Source: Actinospica durhamensis
GTDB taxonomy: Bacteria > Actinomycetota > Actinomycetes > Streptomycetales > Catenulisporaceae
Direction: 5' to 3'
DNA length: 56,748 nt
NCBI RefSeq assembly: GCF_018139695.1
Contig: NZ_JAGSOG010000023.1
Coordinates: forward strand, 1-56,748
The stretch's first letter is position 1, and the number at the start of each line of letters is the position of its first letter. Shown here one piece after another: positions 43,428-51,871 of the stretch. The translations under genes were made by a program, and so were the position numbers. The notes beneath the pieces were generated by a model that saw nothing but the letters and a program-made list of their open reading frames with translations, had not been told where the DNA came from and searched no databases.

Positions 43428-43495
43428 CGTTGGGCGACCCAACGTTGTGAGGCCCAACGTATCAGACATCAGTTGGGGTGCCCAACGGTTATAGT
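43428..43495. promoter_or_regulatory. Triple MarR operator and -10 element
   Basis: Three 17-bp dyads CGTTGGG-N3-CCCAACG: 43428-43444 (perfect), 43443-43459 (two mismatched bases, sharing two bases with the first) and 43471-43487 (one mismatch). TATAGT at 43490-43495 directly follows the third and lies six bases before the MarR ATG. Confidence 0.8.
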
Positions 43496-43501
43496 GAGGG
43501 C

Positions 43502-43960
43502 ATGGGTGATGCGCACGAAGATCTCCAGCCCCCGGCCCGGCTGCGGGCCCTGACGAGCTGGCAGGCGCACAAGGTCTCCACCGTCGGGGCCCGCATGACC
43601 GCCAGGCACATGCCGCTGACCGCGCGCTCCGACTTCGCCGTCCTGGCCGCGCTGGAGGAGTACGGCCCGCTCAGCCAGGCCGATCTCGGCAGGCGGCTGG
43701 GGTTGGACCGCAACGACGTCAGCGGAATCGTCACCCGACTGCACACCGGCGGCCACGTCGACCGCGAGGCCAACCCCGAGGACCGGCGCCGGAACCTCGT
43801 CACCGTGAACAAGACAGGCCTGCGCTACCTCGACGAGATCCAGCGCAACGCCGACAAGGCCCAGGCCGAACTGCTCTCAGGCCTGGACGCGAACGAGCGC
43901 CGCCAACTCCATGCACTGCTGGCGAAGGCGCTCGAGGCCCACCGGGGAGAGCCTGCGTAG
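43502..43960 (+). CDS. MarR-family transcriptional regulator
   Basis: A 152-residue MarR protein with the winged helix TARSDFAVLAALEEYGPLSQADLGRRLGLDRNDVSGIVTRLHTGGHVDREANPEDRRRNLVTVNKTG. It is divergent from the MBL-fold gene and almost certainly binds the three palindromes between them. ATG at 43502 directly follows a -10 element with no spaced ribosome site, so the mRNA may be leaderless and self-repressed through the third operator. Ligand unknown, probably a phenolic substrate or product of the hydrolase. Confidence 0.9.
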   Translation: MGDAHEDLQPPARLRALTSWQAHKVSTVGARMTARHMPLTARSDFAVLAALEEYGPLSQADLGRRLGLDRNDVSGIVTRLHTGGHVDREANPEDRRRNLVTVNKTGLRYLDEIQRNADKAQAELLSGLDANERRQLHALLAKALEAHRGEPA

Positions 43961-44000
43961 GGCAGGCAGATGCGACAAGGCCCTGACCTCTTCGGGCCGG

Positions 44001-44774
44001 TCAGTGGGAGTGATGTCCCGAGCTCGAGTCGCCGTTTCCGCCATGGTGGCTCGGCGGTGTGCCTTGATAGCCGCCGGCAGAGTTGAGCTCGAACCGATAC
44101 TCGTAGCGGAGCAGCTTCACCAACTCGGTGGTCAGCTGTGCGATCGCGTCGGAGATCGCCTGCGTGACCGCGTCCGTTACGGCGGCGTCCGCGGAAGCGA
44201 CGGCGGCCGCGGTGCTGTCGGCGGCCTCGCTTTGGCTGCCCACTCGCGCGATCCGTGCGCGGGCGAAGGGCGAGAACCTGTAGAGGTGCCGGTCCAAGCC
44301 GGCCGAGTGGGCCAGTCCGGCGAGAGCGCGGTCCGCTTCGTCGCTCTCGCCGCCGTGGGCGACTCGATCCAGCCGGGCTTTGGCCGCGTCGCGGCGCGTC
44401 TGATCGAGCAGCGTGGCGGACATGGGCGCCGGCACCGGGCTTCGGCGGCGTTCGAGGCGAAGCACGCCTTGATCGGCCAGGATCGACAGGTATCTGTTGA
44501 CCATCCCGAAGCCGGCCGGGGTGTCCTTGAGCCAGGTGCGCAGCGACGGCGCGGCGCTCGCGCCGAGTGAGGCCAAGGCGCTGTCCAGCCTCTTGTCCCC
44601 GGTCTCCGCGACGTCGAGCACCGTGATCCTGTTGGCGTTCATCGTGATGCGGTGCGCGAGCGCCAGATCGACCAGGACCGACGCCCGCAGGGCGAACTTC
44701 ATCCGGTCGACCTCGCGTATCTGCCCGCTACGCGGCACGAACGCGAGGAGCAGCAGGTCTTCCCCCGAAGTCAT
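44001..44774 (-). CDS. GPP34 (GOLPH3/VPS74)-like protein
   Basis: A 257-residue protein of the GPP34 family: SGEDLLLLAF at the start, ASVLVDLALAHRI, VLDVAETGDKRLDSAL, RTWLKDTP, RYLSILADQGVLRLERRR, and the helix TRRDAAKARLDRV. Eukaryotic members (GOLPH3) bind PtdIns4P and sort Golgi glycosyltransferases; actinomycete copies are numerous and of unknown role, probably binding phospholipid at the inner membrane. The tail is Ala/Thr-rich and ends in a Ser/Gly/His string (GHHSH) that might bind metal. ATG at 44774 follows a leaderless-type promoter. Confidence 0.85.
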   Translation of the reverse strand: MTSGEDLLLLAFVPRSGQIREVDRMKFALRASVLVDLALAHRITMNANRITVLDVAETGDKRLDSALASLGASAAPSLRTWLKDTPAGFGMVNRYLSILADQGVLRLERRRSPVPAPMSATLLDQTRRDAAKARLDRVAHGGESDEADRALAGLAHSAGLDRHLYRFSPFARARIARVGSQSEAADSTAAAVASADAAVTDAVTQAISDAIAQLTTELVKLLRYEYRFELNSAGGYQGTPPSHHGGNGDSSSGHHSH

Positions 44775-44781
44775 GGCCCTG

Positions 44782-44810
44782 ATGGTAGAGGCTTCGCCAC
44801 GCGGGGTCCA
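44782..44810 (-). promoter_or_regulatory. Leaderless-type promoter of the GPP34 gene
   Basis: On the minus strand TGGACC (44810-44805), 17 bases, TACCAT (44787-44782), then seven bases to the ATG at 44774. No Shine-Dalgarno sequence fits between. Confidence 0.55.
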
Positions 44811-44828
44811 TAAGGTCGGAGGCTTGCC

Positions 44829-46676
44829 CTAGTTCCCCGTGGTAGTACTGGGCGACGCGGACGCCGTGGTCGTCGCGGCGCCGGCCGCCGAGCTGGGCGC
44901 GGCCATCACAGCGCCCTGCATGGCGGGGATGGACACGGCCTGGCCGTAGTAGTCCAGGTTGCCCGGGTTGGTTCCGAAGTTCGTGGACAGGTCGATTCCG
45001 GCCGTGGCGGCCGCTGCTCCCGGCTGGGGGACGGGGACCTGAGTGTGCGTCGGGTCCCAGCTCGCGGCCGGGCCCTGGGCGAGGCCGGGGTCCGTGGAGG
45101 AGCCGGTGTCGTTGCCGTTGAGGGTCTCCTGGCCGGTGGAGGCGCGCCAGTCGCTCAGCGAGGTGTAGCTGTTGCCGCCCCACTGCAGGCGCCAGTGCGC
45201 GGCCAGGGAGTAGTAGGCGTTGCCCTGCAGCTCCACCTGCGAGGTGTGGAAGCTGGAGGAGGTCTTGATCAGCGAGCCGAACTCGGCGATGAAGACGTTG
45301 TCGCGGATCGAGGCGCCGTGCAGGCTCGAGCCGAGGTTGAGCAGCGGGGACTCGGCGCCGTGGCCGTTCTGGACCACCGTGTTGTGGTAGACCTCGACGT
45401 CGGTCTCATAGCCGTCGACCATGAGCAGGCCGTAGGTGATCGAGTCGTTGTCGGTCGGGCTGAGCGCGTCGTTCATGCTCACGTTGAACCGCACCACGTT
45501 GCCCGACGAGGCGGCCGAGGAGTGGCCGGCGTAGACCATGTAGCCGGGGCCGTAGTTGTTGTAGGTCAGGTTGTATTCGAGCACGGAGTCGAACGTGCTC
45601 TGGTCCAGGTCGAACCCGCCGCCGTCGGTGTAGCCGGCGGTCCGGTTGGAGTAGGAGACGTTGTGCTCGATGACCACGCCGGTGGAGTCGTGCGCCCAGA
45701 TGCCGACCGGGCCGGATTCCGAGTCGCAGTCGCCGCCGTTGCCGTAGGCGACCGAGTTCTCCACCGTGCCGCCGCTCACGCCGCCCAGGCTGATCCCGCT
45801 GCCGGTGGAACCCTGGTGGTCGGAGGCGTTGCCGAGGTTGTCGTAGGCGGCGACGCCGGAGATGGTCAGGGACTGGATCGGGTAGCCGGCCGAGGGCTTG
45901 AGGTCCGACGGGCCGAAGGTGATGATCCCGTTGTCCCGGTTCGCGTGGGCCTTGGTGTCGGTGATGGAGACGTCGGTGAACCCGGCCGTCCCGGCGCCGC
46001 CGCCGATCGATATGCCGTCGCGGTAGCCGGAGACGTCGAGGCCGGTGAGCGTGAGTCCGGCGAGCTTCCGGTTGCCCGAAAGCGTGTTGTACACGTCGAC
46101 GCCGGCATTGGCCGAGCTGTTCGCGCCCGGGCCCTTGATGGTCAGGTTCTGCAGGGTGATGCCGGCGGTGTTGTAGATGGTGACGGCGGGCGCGTGGGCG
46201 CTGCTGATCACGGCCTGGCCGGTGCCGTAGGAGCCGACGACCACGGGATGGGCGGCGTCACCGGCCACCCCGGCCTTGAACTCCAGGCTGCCGGTGAAGG
46301 TGGCGCCGCCCTGCAGCAGCAGCCGTTGGCCCGGCCTGAAGCTCTGCTGGTCGGCGCGGGCGAGGGTGCGCCAGGCGGTCGCGGGGGACGTACCCGCGGC
46401 CGAGTCGCTGCCGGTGGAGCTGACGTAGTAGGTCAGTCCGGCCGCGCCGCCGGAGGCCGAGGGGCTTGGGGGGGAACCGGAGGAACCCGCCGCGCTCGGG
46501 GTGGCGGACTTGCCCGCGGCGAGTCCGAAGTGGATCCCGACCACGGTCAGGCCGGTGGCCAGGAGCAGCAGCAGCGTGCGGCGCCGGGCGTTGCCGTGCA
46601 CGGGTTTGATGAGCACGTGCTGTGGCGCGGGGGCGTCGAGGTTCTCGTCGGGCTCTTCGCCGGGCGGCTGCGTCAC
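44829..46676 (-). CDS. Membrane-anchored right-handed beta-helix protein
   Basis: A 615-residue protein: cytoplasmic basic N terminus, one helix (about residues 33-54, TLLLLLATGLTVVGIHFGLA), a Ser/Pro linker (56-80), then many parallel-beta-helix coils (TYYVSSTGSDSAAGTSPATAWRTL opening, repeated N-G/V-N-S motifs such as GIWAHDSTGVVIEHNVSYSNRTAGY), and an Ala/Thr/Ser-rich tail. The fold is typical of polysaccharide lyases and C5-epimerases acting outside the cell. GTG at 46676. Placed opposite a polysaccharide synthase and next to ugd, it may trim or modify the exported polymer; this is inference and no catalytic set is recognisable. Confidence 0.86.
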   Translation of the reverse strand: MTQPPGEEPDENLDAPAPQHVLIKPVHGNARRRTLLLLLATGLTVVGIHFGLAAGKSATPSAAGSSGSPPSPSASGGAAGLTYYVSSTGSDSAAGTSPATAWRTLARADQQSFRPGQRLLLQGGATFTGSLEFKAGVAGDAAHPVVVGSYGTGQAVISSAHAPAVTIYNTAGITLQNLTIKGPGANSSANAGVDVYNTLSGNRKLAGLTLTGLDVSGYRDGISIGGGAGTAGFTDVSITDTKAHANRDNGIITFGPSDLKPSAGYPIQSLTISGVAAYDNLGNASDHQGSTGSGISLGGVSGGTVENSVAYGNGGDCDSESGPVGIWAHDSTGVVIEHNVSYSNRTAGYTDGGGFDLDQSTFDSVLEYNLTYNNYGPGYMVYAGHSSAASSGNVVRFNVSMNDALSPTDNDSITYGLLMVDGYETDVEVYHNTVVQNGHGAESPLLNLGSSLHGASIRDNVFIAEFGSLIKTSSSFHTSQVELQGNAYYSLAAHWRLQWGGNSYTSLSDWRASTGQETLNGNDTGSSTDPGLAQGPAASWDPTHTQVPVPQPGAAAATAGIDLSTNFGTNPGNLDYYGQAVSIPAMQGAVMAAPSSAAGAATTTASASPSTTTGN

Positions 46677-46996
46677 GCGTCAAACTTCCTTCGCCTCCCG
46701 GCTGCGCACGCGGCGCCGCACGGACCCCAAATTCGGCCTGCGCCCTGGCGGGACCGGAGCGGTCCGTCACTCGGCTGCGGGCGCACAGCCGACCAGAAGT
46801 ATCGGAGACTAGAGATATCAGGGGGCTGATCGCCGTCGCTCGTCGCGTCGAGCCGGTACGACGCACGCCCCGACGGCCTTTGTCACCCTGGGAATTATAA
46901 GCCATGGAGACCGGCGGATCCGCCCGCCGAACTCCCCATCAGGTCGCAGTGGCCGCATTCCCCTCGCGGACCGCAGCGTCCTGATGCGACGTAACG
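46677..46996. other. Intergenic region upstream of the beta-helix gene
   Basis: No gene seen. A minus-strand TATAAT (46899-46894) is the best -10 candidate for the beta-helix gene, about 220 bases ahead of its start, but lacks a clear -35. Confidence 0.4.
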
Positions 46997-47029
46997 GGCG
47001 CGCCGGCCCGCGGACGGGGCCGGCGCGCC
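46997..47029 (-). terminator. Terminator after ugd
   Basis: A perfect 13-bp stem (46997-47009 with 47017-47029) and seven-base loop, only four bases beyond the ugd stop codon at 47034. Confidence 0.85.
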
Positions 47030-47033
47030 GGTT

Positions 47034-48380
47034 TCAGCGTGCGGCCGCGGGACGGCCGAGCGCCGCCACGGTCCAGCCGGCGCCGCGCCAGGCGGCCAGG
47101 TCCAGCGTGTTGCGGCAGTCGACGAGGTGGGGCTGGGCGACCCACCCGGCGGCCTCGACGGGATCGATCTCGCGGAACTCAGGCCACTCGGTGGCGTGCA
47201 CCACGACCTGCGCGTCCCGGGCGGCCTCGCGCGCGCTGTCGGCGAAACCGAGGTGCGGCAGGTACTTCGCCGCGTTGTCGCGCGCCTCCGGGTCGTACAC
47301 CGTGACCAGCGCGCCCTCGCCCGCCAGCGCGTCGGCGACGGCCAGCGACGGCGAGTCGCGCACGTCGTCGGAGTCCGGCTTGAACGCGGCGCCCCACACG
47401 GCCACCCGCCGGCCCTCGAGGCTGCCGCCGCACAGTTCGCGTGCGAGGGTGACCGCGCGGGCCCGGCGGCGCAGGTTGATCCCGTCCACCTCGTGCAGGA
47501 AGGCCAGGGCCTGGCCGACGCCGAGTTCGCGCGAGCGGGCCGCGAAGCCGCGGATGTCCTTGGGCAGGCAGGCGCCGCCGAAGCCGAGGCCGGGCTCGAG
47601 GAAGCGCGTGCCGATGCGGGGGTCGAGCCGCAGCGCCTGGGCCAGCAGCACCACGTCCGCGTCCGCCGCCTCGCACACCTCGGCCATCGCGTTGATGAAC
47701 GAGATCTTGGTGGCCAGGAAGGAGTTCGCCGCGGTCTTCACCAGCTCGGAGGTGGCCAGGTCCATGGTCAGGAACGGCACACCGTCCTCGAGCAGCGAAG
47801 CGTAGACGTCGCGCAGCGCCTGCTCGGCCTCGGCCGACTCGACGCCGACGACCAGCCGGTCCGGGTGCAGCGTGTCGGCGACGGCGTGGCCCTCGCGCAG
47901 GAACTCGGGGTTCCATGCGGTCTCCACCGCCGCCGGCGCCAGCTCGCGCAGGCGGTCCGCGACGGCGGCCGCGGTGCCGACCGGGACGGTGGACTTGCCG
48001 ACCACGACACAGGATTCGGTCAGGTGCGGCGCCAGCGCCTCGACGGCGAGGTTCAGGTAGCGCAGGTCCGCGGCGTCGCTGCCGGCCGACTGCGGGGTGT
48101 TGACGCACAGGAAGTGCACCGCCCCTTCGCCGCCGAAGGCCGCGAGCTCAGCGGGATCCGTGGTGAAGCGCAGCCGCCCGGAGGCGACGTTGCGCGCGAG
48201 CACCTCGTTGAGCCCGGGCTCGAAGAAGGGGGAACGGCCGGAGGCGAGTACACCGATCTTCTCGGCGTCCACGTCCATTCCGAGTACCTCGAACCCCAAC
48301 TCGGCCATACACGCCGCGTGGGTAGCCCCCAGATAACCCGTACCCGTCACTGTGATCCGGCGCTTGCCCACCCGAGCCAT
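47034..48380 (-). CDS. ugd: UDP-glucose 6-dehydrogenase
   Basis: A 448-residue UDP-sugar dehydrogenase: N-terminal NAD fold ITVTGTGYLGATHAACMAELG, central helix ELVKTAANSFLATKISFINAMAE, catalytic Cys271 in GFGGACLPKD, and C-terminal WGAAFKPDSDDVRDSPS. It oxidises UDP-glucose to UDP-glucuronate, the substrate of the UXS-like enzyme at 37527. ATG at 48380. A hairpin follows immediately. A short dyad lies 17-36 bases upstream of the start. Confidence 0.95.
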   Translation of the reverse strand: MARVGKRRITVTGTGYLGATHAACMAELGFEVLGMDVDAEKIGVLASGRSPFFEPGLNEVLARNVASGRLRFTTDPAELAAFGGEGAVHFLCVNTPQSAGSDAADLRYLNLAVEALAPHLTESCVVVGKSTVPVGTAAAVADRLRELAPAAVETAWNPEFLREGHAVADTLHPDRLVVGVESAEAEQALRDVYASLLEDGVPFLTMDLATSELVKTAANSFLATKISFINAMAEVCEAADADVVLLAQALRLDPRIGTRFLEPGLGFGGACLPKDIRGFAARSRELGVGQALAFLHEVDGINLRRRARAVTLARELCGGSLEGRRVAVWGAAFKPDSDDVRDSPSLAVADALAGEGALVTVYDPEARDNAAKYLPHLGFADSAREAARDAQVVVHATEWPEFREIDPVEAAGWVAQPHLVDCRNTLDLAAWRGAGWTVAALGRPAAAR

Positions 48381-48396
48381 CCATCCGTAACCGATG

Positions 48397-48416
48397 ACTT
48401 ACATGTAGTAGTAAGT
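48397..48416. promoter_or_regulatory. ACTTAC-N8-GTAAGT dyad upstream of ugd
   Basis: A perfect 6-base inverted repeat in an AT-rich patch (about 48388-48432) between divergent ugd and the Gfo/Idh/MocA gene. Its place just before the ATG suggests a regulator site. The rest of the 217-base gap shows no gene. Confidence 0.4.
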
Positions 48417-48597
48417 TCATAAAAACAATCAACGTCTCGGACACTGTAGTCGACCAGCGCAGTTCCCAGCACCAGAGGTCGGATCCGTGGACAACGCGGC
48501 CGCGACGGTGAGCGTGGCGGGCCCGCATTCCCGTTCCCGCCTGCGCCCGCGCGCCAACGCCCGCCCCTGGATCGGGTACATGTGAGAGTGTCGATTC

Positions 48598-49698
48598 ATG
48601 GACAGACCAGTGACCTTCGCAATAGTCGGCAGCGGTTGGCGTGCCGAGTTCTTCGCCCGGCTCGCCGCCGTCATGCCGGAGCGCCTGGCCCTCGTGGGCG
48701 CCGCGACCAGGCGGCCGGAGCGCGCGGAGGAGATCACCGCGCGCTGGGGGGTGGCCACCTACCTCTCGCCGACCGAGCTGATCACCCGCCAGAAGCCCGA
48801 CTTCGTGGTCAGTTCGGTGCCGTGGCCGGTGAATCCCGAGGTCATCGCGACCCTGGTGGAGGCGGAGGTGCCGGTGCTGGCCGAGACGCCGCCCGCGCCC
48901 GACGACGAGGGCCTGAGCGCGCTGTGGGACCGCGTCGGATCGCGCCGCCTGGTCCAGATCGCCGAGCAGTACCTGCTGATGCCCGCCCACGCCGCGCGCC
49001 ACGAGGTGGTCCGGCGGGGCTCGATCGGCACGCCCACCAGCGTGCAGGTGTCCTCGACGCACGGCTACCACGCCGTGTCGATGATCAGGGGCCTGCTGGG
49101 CGTCGGCGCCGACCGGCCGGTGCGGGTGGCCGCGCAGCGCTTCACCGCGCCGCTGCTCGACCCCCTCTCCCGGGAGGGCTGGACCGGGGCCGAGGAGCCC
49201 GCGGACGCGACCACGACCCTGGCCACGCTCGACTTCGGCGGCGCCAGCGGGCTCTACGACTTCACCGACAACCAGTGGCACAACCGCCTGCGGCAACGCC
49301 GCATCCTCGTGCGCGGCAGCCTCGGCGAGATCGCCGACGACACGGTGGTGCGCTGGGGCGGGCCGCGCACGGTGATCACCTCGGAGATCACGCGCTCGCA
49401 GCTCGGCCACGACCTCAACCTCGACGGCCACGACACCGAGCACTTCGTGTTCGAGGGCGAGGTCGTCTACCGCAACCCGTTCGTCGGCCTGCGGCTGATG
49501 GACGAGGAGATCGCCATCGCGACGCTGCTGGTCGCGACCGGCGCGTGGGTGCGCGGCGAGGGCCCGGAGCCCTACCCGCTGGCCGACGCGTGCCAGGACC
49601 ACCACCTCTCCCTCGCCATCGACCGGGCCGCGGAGTCGGGCGCGCCCGTCGTGGCGGAGGTCGGACCTTGGGCCGGCGCGGTCTCCTCGCCGAAGTAG
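48598..49698 (+). CDS. Gfo/Idh/MocA-family oxidoreductase
   Basis: A 366-residue NAD(P)-dependent sugar oxidoreductase: VTFAIVGSGWRAEFFARLAAVMPERLALVGAATR, DFVVSSVPW, VLAETPP (EKP-like position has no Lys) and the C-terminal beta-sheet domain with GYHAVSMIRGLLG. Many relatives oxidise or reduce sugars, inositol or sugar-nucleotides. The usual catalytic Lys of the EKP motif is replaced (AETPPAP), so activity may differ. ATG at 48598 follows GTGAGAG. Divergent from ugd, it probably belongs to the polysaccharide locus. Confidence 0.85.
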   Translation: MDRPVTFAIVGSGWRAEFFARLAAVMPERLALVGAATRRPERAEEITARWGVATYLSPTELITRQKPDFVVSSVPWPVNPEVIATLVEAEVPVLAETPPAPDDEGLSALWDRVGSRRLVQIAEQYLLMPAHAARHEVVRRGSIGTPTSVQVSSTHGYHAVSMIRGLLGVGADRPVRVAAQRFTAPLLDPLSREGWTGAEEPADATTTLATLDFGGASGLYDFTDNQWHNRLRQRRILVRGSLGEIADDTVVRWGGPRTVITSEITRSQLGHDLNLDGHDTEHFVFEGEVVYRNPFVGLRLMDEEIAIATLLVATGAWVRGEGPEPYPLADACQDHHLSLAIDRAAESGAPVVAEVGPWAGAVSSPK

Positions 49699-49706
49699 GC
49701 CACCGG

Positions 49707-49758
49707 CCGTCCGGCCGTGCCATCCGGGTGCGAAAGCCCAGGTGGGACGGCCGGACGG
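49707..49758 (+). terminator. Long-loop hairpin after the oxidoreductase gene
   Basis: A perfect 12-bp stem (49707-49718 with 49747-49758) with a 28-base loop begins eight bases after the stop at 49698. The left arm also contains a GGCC-type inner symmetry. Confidence 0.65.
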
Positions 49759-49886
49759 CGGCGTTCTCGCACGCTTCGAGGCACGGCGGCGCGGCAATTC
49801 GGGAGCTATCGGCAGATATTCCCGCGTAACCGCTGCTCAGCACCCCTGGCGCTGGAGCCCCGCGTGTATCAAGCTGAAGAGAGAGA

Positions 49887-50807
49887 ATGCGAGAGTGGGT
49901 GAGTGCCATGCGCACTCGACTTCGGCCGGATCGCCAACTCGTCGCCCGGATGGGCGTGACGATGTTCCTGCTCGGGCTGCTCTACGTCGCGTTCGCGGCC
50001 GCGCTCATCGTGCTCCTGAAGTCGCTCGCGCTGATCGTCGTGATTCTCGGCGGGATGCTGGTGGCGCAGTACTGGTACTCCGACAAGATCGCCCTCGCCG
50101 CCCTGCACGGGCACCTGGTGACCGAGGACGAGGCCCCGGAGCTGCACGCGATCGTGGACCGGCTGTGCGCCAACGCGAACCTGCCCAAACCGCGGGTGGC
50201 GATCGCCGACCTCGAGCTGCCCAACGCGTTCGCCACCGGGCGTGACGCGCGACACGCGGTGGTGTGCGTCTCCACCGGACTGATCCGGCGGCTCGACGGG
50301 CCGGAGCTCGAGGGCGTCATCGCGCACGAACTGGCCCACGTGGCCCACCGCGACGTCGTGGTCATCACGCTCGCCTCCTTCCTCGGCGTCCTCGCGGGCC
50401 TGCTGATGCGCACCGCGATCTACTCCCAGCTGCTCGGCGGCCGCCAGCGCGACCAGAACATGCTGGTCATCATGGGCGCCGTGGCCGTCGTGTCCACCGC
50501 GGTGTACGCGATCAGCTTCCTACTCATCAGGACCCTGTCGCGATACCGGGAGCTGGCCGCCGACCACGACGCCGCGGTGCTGACCGGGCGCCCCTCGGCC
50601 CTCGCGTCGGCGCTGGTCAAGGTGGCCGAAACGCCGGCGCGCATTCCGACCAAGGACCTGCGTGCCGCGCAGGCGTTCAACGCGTTCTTCTTCTCCCCGG
50701 TCGGCACGCAGTGGACCCTGTTCTCCACCCATCCCACCCTGCAGCGGCGCCTGGACGAGTTGGAGAAGGTCGGCGCCCAGCTCGGCGAGATGACCGAGGC
50801 GCGCTGA
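49887..50807 (+). CDS. M48 (HtpX-like) membrane metalloprotease
   Basis: A 306-residue zinc protease with two N-terminal helices (about 22-60), the zinc motif HELAH (147-151), the third ligand in SRYRELAADHDA, and two more helices (151-175, 195-215). The pattern PNAFATGRDARHAVVCVSTGLI is typical of HtpX, which degrades misfolded membrane proteins. ATG at 49887 is preceded by a purine-rich GAAGAGAGAGA; ATG at 49908 in frame is an alternative. It stands alone and ends before a short tandem repeat. Confidence 0.93.
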   Translation: MREWVSAMRTRLRPDRQLVARMGVTMFLLGLLYVAFAAALIVLLKSLALIVVILGGMLVAQYWYSDKIALAALHGHLVTEDEAPELHAIVDRLCANANLPKPRVAIADLELPNAFATGRDARHAVVCVSTGLIRRLDGPELEGVIAHELAHVAHRDVVVITLASFLGVLAGLLMRTAIYSQLLGGRQRDQNMLVIMGAVAVVSTAVYAISFLLIRTLSRYRELAADHDAAVLTGRPSALASALVKVAETPARIPTKDLRAAQAFNAFFFSPVGTQWTLFSTHPTLQRRLDELEKVGAQLGEMTEAR

Positions 50808-50823
50808 GCCGGGCCCCTTCTCC

Positions 50824-50888
50824 GCCGATGCCTCGGTTCCGCGGATGCCTCGTTTGGCCGATGCCTCGTTTCGCCGATGCCTCGGTGG
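50824..50888. repeat. Four imperfect 16-17 bp tandem repeats
   Basis: The unit GCCGATGCCTCGTTTC (with small changes) is repeated four times between the convergent protease and quinone-reductase genes. The GATG of successive units is spaced 17, 16 and 16 bases. Confidence 0.8.
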
Positions 50889-50906
50889 ACGACCGCAGTC
50901 GAGACC

Positions 50907-51821
50907 TCAGTCGACGATCAGGACGAGCTTTCCCCGGGCGTGCCCGGCGTCGCTCAGCCGCTGGGCCTCGGCGGCCGCGGTGAGCGGGTGGACGGCGCCG
51001 ACGGTGGCGACCAGGTCGCCGGCGGCGGCCTGCCGGGCGAGTTCGGCCAGGCGCGCGGCGGACTGGCGCTGCGGGCCGTGCTCGAAGACGACGCCGAGCT
51101 CGTCGGCGCGGAAATCGGCGATGGTCACGATCCGGCCGGTACCGCCCCGCAGCGTGATCGAGTCCTCCAGCGCTCCCTTGCCCGCGGCGTCGAACACCGC
51201 GTCCACGCCGTCGGGGGCCAGTGCGCGCACCCGCTCGACCAGGCCGTCTCCATAGACGAGCGGTGCGGCGCCGAGCGCGGCGAGGTGGTCCTGGTTGCCG
51301 GGCCCGGCGGTGCCCAGGACGCGCGCGCCGCGGGCGAGGGCCAGCTGAACCGTGACACTGCCGACGGCCCCGGCCGCGCCGTGGATCAGCAGGGTCTCGC
51401 CGGCGGTGACGCCCAGCGCGTCGATCACGCGCTCGGCGGCATCGGTCGCGACCGGAAGTGCGGCCGCGTGCGCCCAGTCGAGGCCGGCCGGCTTGGCCGC
51501 CAGGACCGTGGCGTCGGCCAGCGCGTATTCGGCGTAGGCGCCGGTCTGCGTCCAGCCGAGCACCTCGTCACCCGCCGCGAGCCCCTCGACCCCCGCGCCG
51601 ACGGCGTCGACGACGCCGGCGAACTCGCTGCCGGGGATCGCGGGCAACGGGGTCGGGAAGAACGCCTGCATGCTCCCGGAGCGGATCTTGCCCTCCACCG
51701 GGTTCACGCCGACGGCCTTGACCCGCACGCGGACCTGCCCGGGGCCGGGCTGGGGGATCTCGAGCTCGGCGGTGCGCAGGACGTCGGCGGTGCCGAAGCG
51801 CTCGAAGGTGATGGCCTTCAT
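50907..51821 (-). CDS. Zinc-free MDR quinone oxidoreductase (NADP-dependent)
   Basis: A 304-residue medium-chain reductase: MKAITFERFGTADVLRTAELEIPQPGPGQVRVRVKAVGVNPVE, PAIPGSEFAGVVDAVGAGV, and the NADP fold LLIHGAAGAVGSVTVQLALARGA. The catalytic zinc ligands of alcohol dehydrogenases are absent, placing it with quinone oxidoreductases/enoyl reductases that reduce quinones or reactive enones. ATG at 51821 follows GGGAG. It is divergent from a MarR gene, and three identical-type palindromes fill the gap, so it is likely induced by an electrophile sensed by that MarR. Confidence 0.9.
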   Translation of the reverse strand: MKAITFERFGTADVLRTAELEIPQPGPGQVRVRVKAVGVNPVEGKIRSGSMQAFFPTPLPAIPGSEFAGVVDAVGAGVEGLAAGDEVLGWTQTGAYAEYALADATVLAAKPAGLDWAHAAALPVATDAAERVIDALGVTAGETLLIHGAAGAVGSVTVQLALARGARVLGTAGPGNQDHLAALGAAPLVYGDGLVERVRALAPDGVDAVFDAAGKGALEDSITLRGGTGRIVTIADFRADELGVVFEHGPQRQSAARLAELARQAAAGDLVATVGAVHPLTAAAEAQRLSDAGHARGKLVLIVD

Positions 51822-51871
51822 CTGGGACTCCCAAGGGTCGGCGACGTGGTCGGTATCGTGTCGCTCACGAA

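Noticed and set aside
43983-44004. CTGACC/GGTCAG hairpin after the MarR gene
   Set aside because: Six-bp stem that overlaps the stop codon of the convergent GPP34 gene; could be chance.
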